Shown here one piece after another: positions 47,709 to 60,081 of a stretch of 64,000 nucleotides of DNA. The notes beneath the pieces are model-generated. The model did no database searches and was not told the origin of the DNA. It worked only from the letters and a program-made list of their open reading frames with translations. Within the stretch, counting starts at the first letter, position 1, and every line of letters starts with the position of its first letter. Where the stretch lies: contig UESW01004358.1 of assembly GCA_900491605.1 (NCBI GenBank), positions 79,910 to 143,909 on the forward strand, written 5' to 3'. The position numbers and the translations under genes were made by a program. The stretch comes from Calamus simplicifolius. Taxonomy: Eukaryota > Streptophyta > Magnoliopsida > Arecales > Arecaceae.

Positions 47709-48483
47709 GTGCTCCAAACACTAAGGCAGTGTTTGATATAGGGGATAAAGAAGGATATCCAAGAGATATCCCTCCTTATTCCCAAATGCTATAGCTAGAA
47801 GTGATAGGTCTAAAAAAATTTAACCAGAGGGGATAACTCATGGTTAACCATGGGTTATCCCCTAAACTTATTCCCTAGGGAATCCAGGAACAACTAAAGT
47901 TATCCCTTGATGGCAGACTTGTAATTTTAAAAAAATGCTTATTCCCTCAGCTATCCCCTTGATAGCTTTTGGGCTATCAAACACTACCTAAAGCTGTGGG
48001 GTCTTCGTCAAGGTGGTCCAGACACTACTGCTATGAGGAGTCCTCCACAAGGTGCTCCAAACACTACTATAGCTCCAGGGGAGTCTGTGCAAAAAAAGGC
48101 TATGTCGTGATACATTTGATGAAGATTGAAGCTTTATCTCTTCTGCTACTGCCAGCTCCTCCATCTTCTAATCCTACTCCAAATCTGTAACTTATCACCT
48201 TTGCTTTGCCTTACTATTAATTTTGCTTCATGAAATCTGATTTTACTTCCCTTAATAAAATTGGGAGAAGACCTCCATCCTCTATTTTTAAATAAAAAAA
48301 GAAAAAATCTGTCAGGCATGTAAGGTTGACAGTTTCACTCACTGATCCACATCCAGGTGAACAAATACAGGTGAGACATTATAATATTTGTTCCTAAGGT
48401 TTTTCGCCCCAATAAGCCATGCTAAGTATAAATATGATGCTTCATTCTTGATATGGCAAAGGGCGTAGCAACCAAAGTTAGAC
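47709..48483. repeat. Internal repeat R2, copy B (split by MITE)
   Basis: Begins GGTGCTCCAAACACTAA, is split by the MITE at 47725-47988, then continues with the 45-bp GGTGCTCCAAACACTA minisatellite. It lacks the last 160 bp or so that copy A R2 has (joint near 48483). Confidence 0.75.
47725..47988. mobile_element. Tourist-like MITE, 264 bp
   Basis: Ends GGCAGTGTTTGATA and, inverted, GGTAGTGTTTGATAG, flanked by the 3-bp duplication TAA (47722-47724 and 47989-47991). Copy A has the empty site AACACTAAATC near 27562. 3-bp TAA/TTA duplications and GTGTTTG-type ends are characteristic of PIF/Harbinger-Tourist elements. No coding capacity; the middle (about 47830-47865) is itself palindromic. Confidence 0.9.
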
Positions 48484-49926
48484 CGCGATAATAAATAATG
48501 TTGTTACAAAAAACTAATATTTTAGTATCGGCAAAAGTAGTGATAAATTCTTGCATATGTGACGACTTTTAAATTTTTATGGTAAGATTACTTATCATAA
48601 TTTTTTTCTTGTGATAATAATTATTGTCATAAATAACTAACTATATGAGACAGCAAACATTGTCACAAAAGAAAAAAACTTTTAAATAAAGGTATATGCG
48701 ACTACCTTATAATCAGTTTTAGTTGTCACAACAAATCTTTAGTGATAATATTTTTATTATATATGATAACTTTAATAGTCATAACAAAGTAATTGTTTAT
48801 AATAATGTGTGATACTTTAATTTAGTACCCATTAGTTAAAAAAATATTAAAAATAATATATTAAAATTTTTGAATGTAAATATATCCATGATACTTGACA
48901 TCAAGTTAGCTTTCTAACGTATCTTGAATCACTCAAATTGTAGTTCAATTGAAATAGTTACAAGCAATTTTAATATATATCAATGCTTATGAACTTTAAA
49001 AAAATAATAAAAATGTCATCACATGAAGATAATTTAACGATGATTTTAATTGTATTATAATATATTTTTTATATTTAAAAAATATATTAGATGAATAAAA
49101 GTTATTTATAAATTAGAAATATATTTTTAAATATTTATTAGATATTTATTATTTTAATTTCTTAAAAACATCAATTTTTTAGAAGAACTAACAAGCATAT
49201 TGGTTTTGAAGATTTACTTTATAAATAGTCCTATAATCATTTGACATGAATTATCCATCAATATAGATCATAAAGTTTGTCTATAACTCTTGACTCTAAA
49301 GTGATTTATTATTACTAATGATGCGAGATCATAAAATTTTGCTGAGATGACTAATGAAAGGATGAAAGTCTTAAGCATTCCTTAAAGATGATCTTAATAT
49401 CTACAGAGCATAAAATTAGGAGTCAAGTTATGCATTTCAAGCTATGATTAATTATTATGGAAGGCCTAATCAGAGCCTATCCCTACTAATCAGCAAACTA
49501 AATGGGTTACCATTATCTTCAACTGGTTCTACTCATTGCTCATCTAACTCATCTCTAATATTGAGACTTTCAATTGGTAACATCTTTGTTGATTTAATAC
49601 TCCTCTTTAAACTTGCATTATAACTTTATTGCGCTACCATTTTATCTTCTTTAAGCTTCCCAACTCTTTAGATGATAGGAAATTTTATGAGGAGAGGATT
49701 AGTTAAAATGATAACTCTTAAGGCATTCAGGCTTAGCTGACCTAAGATTGCATTATAAGTAGGATGATTAGAAAATCTATCATTATGGTCTAGCAACAAG
49801 ATTCTTCTTTTAGTTATTAATAGGGTGATTAATTTTTCAGCACGGATGGATTCTTCAGTAAAGCCAACTAATGATGCTTCTGTTAATTTTAGCTAATCAA
49901 TACTTATGTCCATCATTTGGAAGGTA

Positions 49927-51170
49927 TCATAGAAGAGAATATCCATTAAACTATTATTATCTATCAAAATTCTCTTCACCTGATAGTTAGCCACAATCAT
50001 TGATATGACTAGGGCATCATTATGAGGCATCTATACTTTTTTTAGATCTTATTTAGAAAAAGTAAAACTTAGTTTAACTTTGATCTTGATTTTCTTTAAG
50101 GACAGCTCTTTTACTATCATTTGCCACATATAGGCCTTTTAAGTCAAAAAACTCTCTCTAGTGGTAGTAAAGTTGCTATGAATAATATTAATAATCCTAG
50201 TTGTAGGTTGATTGTCATGTCTTCTTTCAGGTTGGAGCTCTTCTTGGCAAGTCTACTCGAGCTACTGGTAATCCTGGTAATCCTGGTAATCCTGGATATA
50301 GTAACCAAAATATCCCTATAAATAAGGTCATTGATTTTTTCCTTTAAGTGTTTGTATTCTTTACTGTCATATTTACGATCTTGATGAAATTGGCAATATT
50401 TACTTCGATCCCTCTTTATGGGCTTAGCCCTTATCTTTGGAGGCAAGTGCATGCCGTCCTCATGAGTGATCAACATTAGCATTTCCACCAAGATGTAGTT
50501 AAAGGAGTGTCTCTCAAACATCCAAGGAAAAGTTTTAAGTCAATGTATGGTCTTTTAGGCTCCTAAGGGTTTCTTCAGAGACTCTTTGGGCTTGGGTCAT
50601 CCTTTTCTTAGCATTTCATCGTAAACTACCCTTCATTTTCTTTATGAGCATTATATAATTTTTTACCATTAATATATTTCTTAGCTCCCACTACTAACTC
50701 GGTAATGTCTCTTGAAGAATATTTCATCAAGAAGAAGCTAAATCTAGAGTTCCTTAGGCTGCCCATAAGGTCTATGATAGTAACCGAGGAATCCATATCT
50801 CATGCTTCCAATACTTTGAATTGAATTGCTGAATATAATCCCTTGATGATTCATCTTTCTTTTGCTTGATGAGCATTCTTGCATAAATCTTTTAATACTT
50901 CTTTTTGCTTATGAAGTAACTAACGAATAATTAGCTTAGGTTCTTAAAGGAGCTAATAGAAGCAGACTTCAAGTAAGAATATCATGTTCGAGCAACATTT
51001 TTAGAGTTACTAAGAAGGCTCAACATATAATGGCATCTAACTTGTCATGCAGTATCATGAGTGCTTTGAAGCTCTCAAATAATCCATGAGATTATCTTAA
51101 TGAACATTAGCTCTTGACATAAATTGAGGTCATTGGACAAGTTTGCCCCTACCTTGGACATGTTGCATCA
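49927..51170 (-). pseudogene. Tat-like gag-protease relic, copy C
   Basis: The clearest gag piece of the three (50144-50521): HLPPKIRAKPIKRDRSKYCQ and HQDRKYDSKEYKHLKEKIND, matching the short zinc-like motif region of Tat gag (usual form YCxFHxxxxHxTxEC). Protease and gag core are in other frames. A GGTAATCCT tetramer near 50269-50296 interrupts it. Confidence 0.6.
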
Positions 51171-52857
51171 TAGCTTCAATTCTTTTATTTATCTCCTTTA
51201 GTTGTCAATCTATTTATTGTTATCTAACCCAGGAGTTTTTGGTTTGTATGCTCATCCAATTGCAAAAATCGATCCTAAGGCTCTTCATGTCGGCCTTCTT
51301 TGTATTCGCCCTTAACTCGTTGAGTCTAACAACTTGGAGGGTCTTCATCAAACTTTAGATAAGGTCGGTCATTGCTGACAGATTTATAGGCCCTATAGTC
51401 TACTTTGGGTTGGCATCTAGAATTGGATCATTGGGGAGTGAAATTCTAAAATAGATTGATTAACATATCAACTTATTTCATTAGGATGTTGAATTGCTTC
51501 TAAGTAATAGCTGGTGCTAATAGTATTGGCAAAGGATCTAGATTGGTGGGGCCTTTTGCAAAGTTTTAGGACTAGACCTAATCATTGCATGTATTGATTT
51601 AGATAGTACTCACTCTCTGATCTTTCCTTTTGGTTGACTTGGTTGGTCACTCTTAGTCGCTTCTATAGATGGTACTAAATTGATGCCATCCGAAATTGTT
51701 CTTCATGTGTCAATAAAACAAATAGGTCATATCTTGAACTGACATAGCACCTTCATTAGTCAACCCATATCCATGTATGCAACATGAGAGAGAAAGCAAA
51801 AGAGGTCTGAGTATTATCTCTATGGGACTCCTTCGATTCTTTAGTCAGCCAAAGGACCAAAAAGTTTAGAGCTCAAGGATTGGGCTAAACTTGTTACTTG
51901 TAAATTTTGGAGTTGCTTTTATAGGCATTAGAAAAATCTTTTTAGAGTTGGGCCACCCATGAAAGAATGGCTTAAATTATTTACATGAGTTAGAATCCTT
52001 GGATAGCATGGCACCTTTGGAGTCTCTAGCCGATTGATGGTGAATTCTTATCCAAATTATTCACCACCTTAGGTCTCCAAATTGATTGACGGTATTAGAG
52101 GAAGTATCTTTCGATCATAACTTCTTTTCTTGAATAAGTCATGTATTCCAATTTAGTTGGCCATATCATGTCTATCTTTGGTCGTCCATTATATACAGTT
52201 ATTTGGTCTGCTTGACAGCCTAGTCAATGCCACATCAGCCTAGTCCAACATTTGAAAGAGATGAAAAGGAGTTGTATACCATGAACTCCACCAATTATTA
52301 GTTTTCAATGCCTAAAAAGCCTACATTGGCAAACCCAAGGAACGGACTTGGGATTGGGAAGCCAGTCAATTTAGAATGCATACCGAACATGCCCTAAATT
52401 TCAGTAGCTAATCTCCTCGGCAGGAAGGGTTGATGTTCTAGTGGTATGCAAATATTTAGGGTGATTCCAAGTTATACTGTTGCTCTATTTGATTTTCTTG
52501 GGGCTCATCTATTGGACCAAATGGTTTTCCTACCCTGACTATCACTTGCTGGATTAGATATTATCTCTATCGTTCCCTAAGAAAACTTGACACACTCATT
52601 ACATTTATCAGCTTAGAAGGCTACAGGATTGGCTGCCGTTAGAAAGCACCTTAAAATCTTATCTCAAGGTCTTTGCCTCTCACATCAAGAGTATTGGTTA
52701 TAAATGACAAGGGAAGTTCATATCTTGCAGTCAGTTGGCAGGCAACCCATCCCGTACTAAAATTTCATGACTTGCATCTTGGCACGAACTTTGTTTATCC
52801 AAATTGATTAACATTTGCTGTCTTATTTGAAGTGTTCGTTCTTGAGGCTTGTCATGA

Positions 52858-53113
52858 ACTTTTGATGAAGCAGCTCTAACTTCTAATCCTACTCCAGATC
52901 TGTAACTTTTCACCTTTTGTTTTGTTTGACATTTAATTTTGCTTCATGTGATCTTACTTTGATTCTCTTAATAAAACTAGAAGAAGACCTCCTTCCTCCA
53001 TTTTCAAATAAAAAGAAAGAAAAAAAGCTATCAGACAAGAAAGACTGACGGTTTCACTCAAAGATGCATCTTTGAGAAACAAAACAAGTTCGACAATATA
53101 ATACTTGTTCCTA

Positions 53114-53157
<44 letters not shown>

Positions 53158-53356
53158 CTCCAATAAGCCATGCTATGTATCTGATGCTTCATTCTAAACA
53201 TGGCCAAGAGAAAGGGCGTAGCAACCAATATTAGTCTTGTTAGGTACACTTAACAAGGAATCCAAAATGTTAATTGGCAATTGGTAGGGGGTTTGCAGAA
53301 AGAAACCGAGCTAGAATGCATTACAGGTTCTTGTATCACTTGAGAATGGACCATGC
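52858..53356. repeat. Internal repeat R1, copy C (5' part deleted)
   Basis: Begins at ACTTTTGATGAAGC after a deletion, has (TC)19 at 53117-53154 and ends GAATGGACCATGC. Confidence 0.72.
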
Positions 53357-56300
53357 TTCAAATCTAGTGGTGGCATCTCCACCATATTTCTCGTAAAATT
53401 TCAAGCATCAAAATGAGAATGCATGAACGTGCGAGTTATTTTGTCTATAGATCTCAAATATCAAAATGGTTTAGAAAGGATTAAGGGACACCTTGTCAAG
53501 GATTGATGTTGGAAAATTTGAAATTGAAATTGGATTGATTAGATACACCTGATGAGTGGTGCAAAAATGGAAGTGACGGCTGAGCACCAAAAGCTAGGTT
53601 AAAAATATTCATATGTTCATCATGTATCATGACAATATATGAATCATGCTGATGGATCTCACCAATTTTGGAAGAGAAATTATGGCAATACTTTAAGTCA
53701 ATATATTTGCTATTAAATTTTTTTAATTAAGGTACAATATCTAAATTTTTTAGGTAATAAATTGAAGGCCATTGTGCATGGACTTCAAAATACATTTATC
53801 ATGACAATAATACATTTGCATATACATTGATATCAATGGATCTCGCCCAATATAGAAGGGAAATTATGGTAAGGATTTAATTCAGCATATTTGCTTTGTG
53901 ATTCTCCCAACCTAAGTGCAGTGTATTTGAAATTATTTTAGGTTATAAATTGGAGAGCCATTCTACAAAGGCTCTAAAGAAATGTGTAGTTGGTTGCATA
54001 AAAGGAATTGTGCTATGCCTTTCAAGGATATCGCCATCTCCATTATCTATTATAAGGGGAGATTCGAGTGATGATGCCAATGTTATCATGCTTTGAGGCT
54101 TAGAGTTTGATCCCAACTTACCCATTATGGACGTAAGTATGAAAATCTAATTAAACGTATTAATTAAGGATTTTCATGCTCATTTTATTAGTGTAATTAA
54201 AAAGTCTTAGTGTGGCAACATAAGTGGTTTTTAAAAAACTATTTCATTTAAAAAATGTTAGCTTTTGATTGTTTTCAATTTTATTTATCGAGAATATGCC
54301 TTTTTAGATTTTTCAGCATGAATAAGTATTTGATTAAGAGAGAAGTTTTGAATTTTTTATAGAGATGAATGATGCATTTTCATAGCTTTCACGTAAAAAA
54401 ATTATATGGGTGTGATTCACTTTATGATGATAATTTTTACAATATCTTTTTATTTTTTAAAAAGTTTGAGATGATAAGAAGAAAAAAAGCCCCTCCAAAG
54501 GGTCCACTGATTAGAAAATTTAAAAATTTTATAAAATCAAATATCTTCTACGAATTCCTTGCATGGAATTAGATAGAGTTTTTACTTTTCAAAGAAGAGC
54601 TAGATTTAGGCCGTAAATTAGCCTTTAATCTACTTTTTAAGGAAAAACTCAAGAAATACTTGTAGACTAAGGATTTTAAGATTTCTTATTATAAAGTCTT
54701 TTACCAAAAATTCTTTGGCCTACTTCAGCATCAGACCTATTAATTCTAGGATCTTAGAAAATAATCTTGTGGCAAATCAAGTTATCTATATTGGTCACCA
54801 ATCAAAGGTTTTCTTTGAATTTCAAGAAAACCTTTGCAAAGTACATCAAACCCCCACTCCCTTAGGTATTTCATAGTATATTCTTTCCTTTACTATAGCC
54901 TTATTTATTTAGTTTGGTTAACTCTTTCGGTATCCAACCATAGAACAATAAAGAATAAGGGACTTCATCAAAGTCTAGGGTTTTGAGAGGAACTTTAGAA
55001 AAAGAAGAAAGGAATAGCCGCTTCCAAAGATCGAGTATGAGAAACTATACTTTATAGGTGAATCCAGTGTTTTAGCATATTATTTAATGTTTTTTTTTAT
55101 GTTTATTAAGTCCCTTAGGGACTAGGCTGGCTAGCTTGAGGCTACTATATCTCTTTCCACTCCTTTGACCGCAGAGAGAGTTTAACCTTTATAGGCTGAA
55201 AAAGTTTCATCCATGAGGTTGCTTGATATTTGATAACCTCGAGTCACGCTAAGTTCTCTGATCGAGCCTCTAGCTCGTATAGTCTCTTAAAGACCATCAG
55301 ACCTATCGGAGAGGCTTCAACGGCCATCAGCCTCATCATAAGATGACTTGCCACTTTTTAACAATTAGACTTAGTTTTAAATTTCTAATCCCTTTAAATT
55401 ATCAGGCCATTGATCCTTTAGCTGTAGCCTTTTCTGTTTTTTTTTTTATTATTTGTAGAGTTCACCCTCATAGCATTAGCAGCAACAGTTTGTATAGTCT
55501 TCGTATTCGGTTCATCAACTTTACTCATTGGACAGCATATGGGGCATGATACGAGTGCTACGACACGTTTGAGGAAGTTGAAGACCATCGGCAATAGCTT
55601 TGGTCAACAAGCCTACAGTCAATTGTTCAGCCCGATGGCTGGATGCCTCCCAGATTGGCAAAGAACAATGGCTTGGCAAGCCTTCGTTTTCTTATATGAC
55701 ATGCCATGAGCTATGGCATTTGTCAGCGTGGCGGAGAAAGAGTCCACCATGAAGAACTAGGAGTAGAATAGCTTGAGGCTCGTCAACCTTTCAGAAAAAG
55801 ACAAGCTCAAGCAATATAATTAGAAGAGAGAGGTGGTAGAAGAGCTTATGTGAAGAACTTATGCCGCAACAAAAGGCCAAGCTCAGGGCTCAATGCACTG
55901 GTTTTGGCAACGCTTCAACGACTTCAAATAGAAATTTATTTGATTCATTTGCAATGTGGCCGCTTTGACCTCTGATGTAATGGCCATTCGGCCAACATAC
56001 TTTGCTTTCTTCGGGCCATATATTTAATGATACTTTTAAGTAACCTTATATTTGTACATCTTATTTCATTAATAAAAGCATGTGGTCAATGATAAATATT
56101 GCTGTGCTAGTAATGACATGGTTAATATTAGATTCAACTATTAGTAAGGGCCAAAACGAGATCTCACCAATCAAGTCATAAATATTGAAGAATAAGGATA
56201 AATTTTAGTTTATAATAGTATAGGGTTAAATCTTAATCGTTTTACTCTCTAACTTCTCTCAAGAAGAAGAAGAATATTTATATTTAATTGATTAACTTGG

Positions 56301-56543
56301 GTCAGGTTTCTGCAGAAACCTTGGTCTGGCTCCTGACTTCAATACGGTCAAGATATTACTTGGCCTGGTCTAATCCTGTTGGCCTCCCAATTTCTGGGTC
56401 AAAATCTACAGTGGACTCGGTACCATTGCAAGCCTCAAGTGTAGACATCTGCTTCAGATTGGTGTTGGCTGGGTCTGATTGAACTTTTATGTAGAAATAA
56501 AAATAATGAGAAGAGGACTTCACTATATCCAGTCCTCAACAAG

Positions 56544-56776
56544 GTGCTCCAAAACACTAGACCCATGAGGAGTCTTTGTCGAGGTGGTCCAAACTCTAAA
56601 GCTATGGGGGAGTCCTCCACAAGGTGCTCCAAACGATACATCCATGGGGCAGTCTTTGTGGGAAAAGAGCCAAGCCATTATGCTTTTGTTGAAGCTTGAA
56701 GCTTTTATCTCTGCTTCTGCTGGCAATCCAAAAAGTAAGTTGGCAATTGGCAGGGTGTTTGCACAAAGAAGTTGAG
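56544..56776. repeat. Internal repeat R2, copy C (short form)
   Basis: Three GGTGCTCC/GGTGGTCC minisatellite units, then a jump to the CAATCCAAAAAGTAAGTTGG word and GTTGAG, after which homology with copy A fades. A 103-codon minus-strand frame here is not supported by the other copies. Confidence 0.65.
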
Positions 56777-56851
56777 ATAAATATGGATGCAAACTAGCAT
56801 AAAACGCACAGCAGTTTCTTGCATATAATTCCATGGAATCTTCTTTTTGGT

Positions 56852-57251
56852 GGATTAATCCCTCAATTATTTAAATTTGCATATTGATCCCTAAAATTGC
56901 ATCTATTGTTCATCTATTCTAGGGGATATAGAGCTTCACCAAAGGAATGAATAGAAATATTCATTCCAACTGTTGTTGGCTTAAACCAAGGGGCATACAT
57001 GCAAATGGAATTATACACGAAGACAAAAAAGATTGAAGGGGCTAATATGAAAAAAAAAGAAGAAAGAAACATAACTTAATTTACAAGAAGTGTAATCTAG
57101 ATATTTTAACAATAAAAAAATTAATTCCTATTAGAGAATATTCCCTGAACATTATTTCCAGACAAGATTAATTAGCCTATCAGGACTTACACAATAAATT
57201 ATATAATATCAGGGATCCATATGCAAATTTAAATAGTTGAGGGATTCATAT
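56852..57251. mobile_element. Inverted-repeat element, possible MITE
   Basis: About 41-bp arms at 56852-56892 and 57211-57251 are inverted copies of each other (about 85 %), sharing AATCCCTCAA, TATTTAAATTTGCATAT and GATCCCT. The arms enclose about 320 bp without coding signal. Target duplication was not found, so class is not assigned. It begins just after copy C ends. Confidence 0.55.
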
Positions 57252-58689
57252 GTGCTGTGAGAAAATCCTAGGGACTATTGTGTAATAAAAGATAATAAGA
57301 TATTTGCAAATTTAAATGCACTTAAATCCGGTAGAGATTTAGGGACATTAATAAGTAGGGTAGATATTTGTAATAATCGGTAGATATACCACTAACACTA
57401 AGATCTATAAAATTAGTTTTGAAAACCAAGACCTGCTACATTAACCTATACCATACTAGTAAGATACTAGTAAAGTATTAAGTTTCAATTTAATATAAAA
57501 TTAAGTTAATTTGAACCATTCATACCGTCCTCTATCGTTTGATTCTGAATGGTTAAGAGTAAAAAAAAAAAAAGAATAGCATCCTATTTTCAAACAGAAT
57601 ACACATCTAATATTATTAATCCGTATCTTACCAAATTGAAAATGTACAGTATGAGTCTAAATGCTAGTTTTGTAAACCTTGCTAAAATCCATATTAGCAC
57701 AATATCTTTATGGAACTGTATCATTGGTACGGTATTGAATAGCCCATACAATATGTTCTTGTATCGAGATAAGCATTGGTACTTTTTCTCACTTTCATCC
57801 ATAGTATCAGTATTCAGACCCATGCGACGTTAAGGTAGTTTCATTTAGTTCTGGCTAATTTGGTTCATACTAAATAAAACTTTGGTATCATACCAATATT
57901 TCAATGGTATGTTATGATCGATACAAGTTAATACAACGGACCTTAGATAGCGCATGACAGACAAACTCAAAATCCACAACTAGTTACTCAACCACCTTTC
58001 CCACAGCCCATGAGACTCCCAGTAAATTACTGCCCCCTTGAAAGTCTGGCTGGAGGTTAGCTCCAACAGGTCTCTTTTCAGAATCAAGGACTCTCAAACC
58101 TGCACTTGAATCCATTCCATAATCACATTCTCACTCCTACATATTTCTGATATCTTATACCAAGTCAGAAAAATAAAGATAAGGTCAATCATAATGAGCA
58201 ATGAGCCATACAATGAATAATGTCAGCTGAATATTGATGCAGCCTTATTTCAGAGTCAACTGAGTCCAAGTTATGCTTCAAAAAATTCAACCACCAAGGC
58301 ATTGGCTTTTGCAGACAAGTTTGCAACTAACGGAAAATTATTGTTAATATTTCCTAGTATCAGTCAATGCTCAAGGCACTGGCTTGTACAGAAAATAGCT
58401 AGAGATGCTGGAAATACAATCTAAACTTACACAATTGTTTATGGAGACAGAAGGGCTTGGGCCAGACCATGGTGTATGCAACACTGTCTTCTCAACAAGA
58501 GAGGCTAGTAATCTTTTGAACCACTATAATTATACACATAACTTAAGGGATACTACCCAAGTGGCAGACTGAATAGCAAACAATCATAATCCATCAATAG
58601 ACAAGTATACATGGTTTCCTTCATTGATGAGAAGACTCCTGTAGAATTGCCAGCCCTTTTCAAGGCATATGATGTACCCGTATTTTCTA
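57252..58689. other. Non-coding, nothing firm
   Basis: No supported gene. AT-rich, with scattered GGTAT/ATACC words around 57700-57930. A stretch near 58000-58140 is less AT-rich and could be transcribed 3' sequence of the PPR gene, which lies on the minus strand, but nothing proves it. Confidence 0.4.
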
Positions 58690-58738
58690 CAACTCAACTC
58701 AGCTCAACTCAGCCTTTTCCCAATTACATGGGGTCGGT
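58690..58738. repeat. SINE-like tail fragment
   Basis: CAACTCAACTCAGCTCAACT followed by CAGCC and ACATGGGGTCGG recalls the very common plant repeat ending in CTCAGCCTTATCCCAA...GGGGTCGG (Au-type SINE region, from memory). Too short to define an element. Confidence 0.35.
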
Positions 58739-59583
58739 ATGTACCCGTTTCTTGCTAATGATAATACATCCTGATAACAATTTAATGAAAAAAATTCCAC
58801 ACATGCATATTATACTGATAACCATTCTTGTTTACCTGCACAACTATGAAAGATGAAACAATTCACATCATAACTCTTCACAACAACAAGAGTATGAATT
58901 TAAAATATAATGATATTTTTCTTGGTAACTACAACTGTCGATAATATACATAAATAGAGAAATGTATATAGCAAAGGATCTTATGATGAATATAGGGCCT
59001 ACTTGGTGACAAGAAACCTACTGTTGCAAAAAAGCATGAAACTCCATTGATAGAAACAAATTTCTTTAGCCAAATCTCTCTACATCAATTACTTAACATA
59101 AACTGAAAATTTACAAACTCGCTCTTAATTTTGGTTTCAGCAAGACCAAACTATTACTGATTCTGAAATTGATGGTCCCAGCTCTAGTTTCCAATTTCAA
59201 ATGAATTTGATGCAAAATGCCAAAAATATGACTTTAAATGAGGTAAAAAATAGATATTGTTCTATAGAATTCTATCTTGTTTAGATGCCCTAAAATGCTT
59301 AGACTGTAATTTTCATCATTTTATTGTTTAACAGAAATCTAAGAATGACAGTGAAAAATGCCTACACAAAAAGCTCAAGAATCGTCAAATCCCAATATAT
59401 TCAGAATTTAACTTCCCAATAACTCCAAATCTTTTTGATACTTGCAAAAGCTAAGTTCAATGACTTACCAACATTTAAAGAAATGAAGAAATGACAAAAC
59501 ACCAGCATGAAGGTCCCATATATAAATAATTTGGACACAGAAATCAATTTTGATAAAACTCCAGAACAGATAGCAGTTGGGAT

Positions 59584-60081
59584 TAGTCCCAGCTAAAATT
59601 GAAACATCTTAATATCAATTTCTGGATTTTGGATGAAACTTCAAGCCATGAAACCTATAATTGAGGTTCTAAAAAGGAAAAAAATGGCAATAGACAACAA
59701 TTTCAGTTTTAATTTACCATATGCCTAAAACAAAAATTACATCAAAATTAAAACCTCAGAAATCTGCTTGGACTTGATAAGAACATGCTATACCTATAGA
59801 AAACCTACACATAGAAAAACAAGAAAAAGGGGCTAGTCCCAGCTGAAATTGAAACATCTTAATATCAATTTCTGGATTTTGGATGAAACTTCAAGTCATG
59901 GAACCTATAATTGAGGTTCTGAAAAGGAAAAAAATGGCAATAGACAACAATTTCAGTTTTAATTTACCATATGCCTAAAACAAAAATTACATCAAAATTA
60001 AAACCTCAGAAATCTGCTTGGACTTGATAAGAACATGCTATACCTATAGAAAACCTACACATAGAAAAACAAGAAAAAGGG
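59584..60081. repeat. 250-bp tandem duplication
   Basis: TAGTCCCAGCT at 59584 recurs at 59834, and the next 240 bp repeat with only about four substitutions seen, ending AACAAGAAAAAGG. The small divergence suggests a recent event. No coding frame. Confidence 0.95.

Larger units (their letters stand above)
39559..49314. repeat. Macro-tandem array copy B (9756 bp, fullest copy)
   Basis: From CTAATGATGCGAG (39559) to the next occurrence of the same start (49315). Contains, in order, the Tat-like relic, a stretch (about 42230-43150) missing from A, R1, a long unrecognised segment, an AT-rich part and R2. Only B contains the Tourist-like MITE. It is without the hAT, TRIM and copia insertions of A. 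Confidence 0.92.
49315..56830. repeat. Macro-tandem array copy C, with deletions
   Basis: About 95 % like B over a sampled 175 bp. It lacks roughly 230 bp before R1 (joint near 52857), about 600 bp of the AT-rich part (joint near 56280) and most of R2, and ends near 56780-56830, where unrelated sequence begins. Confidence 0.88.

Noticed and set aside
52954..53249. Minus-strand frames with long Arg-Glu repeats
   Set aside because: They are translation of the TC microsatellite.
53943..54125. 60-codon minus-strand frame in copy C (MGKLGSNSKPQSMITLA ...) that looked like a conserved exon
   Set aside because: Copies A and B have a premature stop and about 20 extra bases that shift the frame, so the long frame in C is produced by a deletion.
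16241..56830. Array read as a row of complete LTR retrotransposons sharing LTRs
   Set aside because: No pair of TG..CA ends with primer site and purine tract could be placed once per unit, and R1/R2 are too diverged to serve as paired LTRs of a recent element.
56523..56834. 103-codon minus-strand frame at the end of copy C
   Set aside because: Built from the minisatellite and R2; other copies do not keep the frame.
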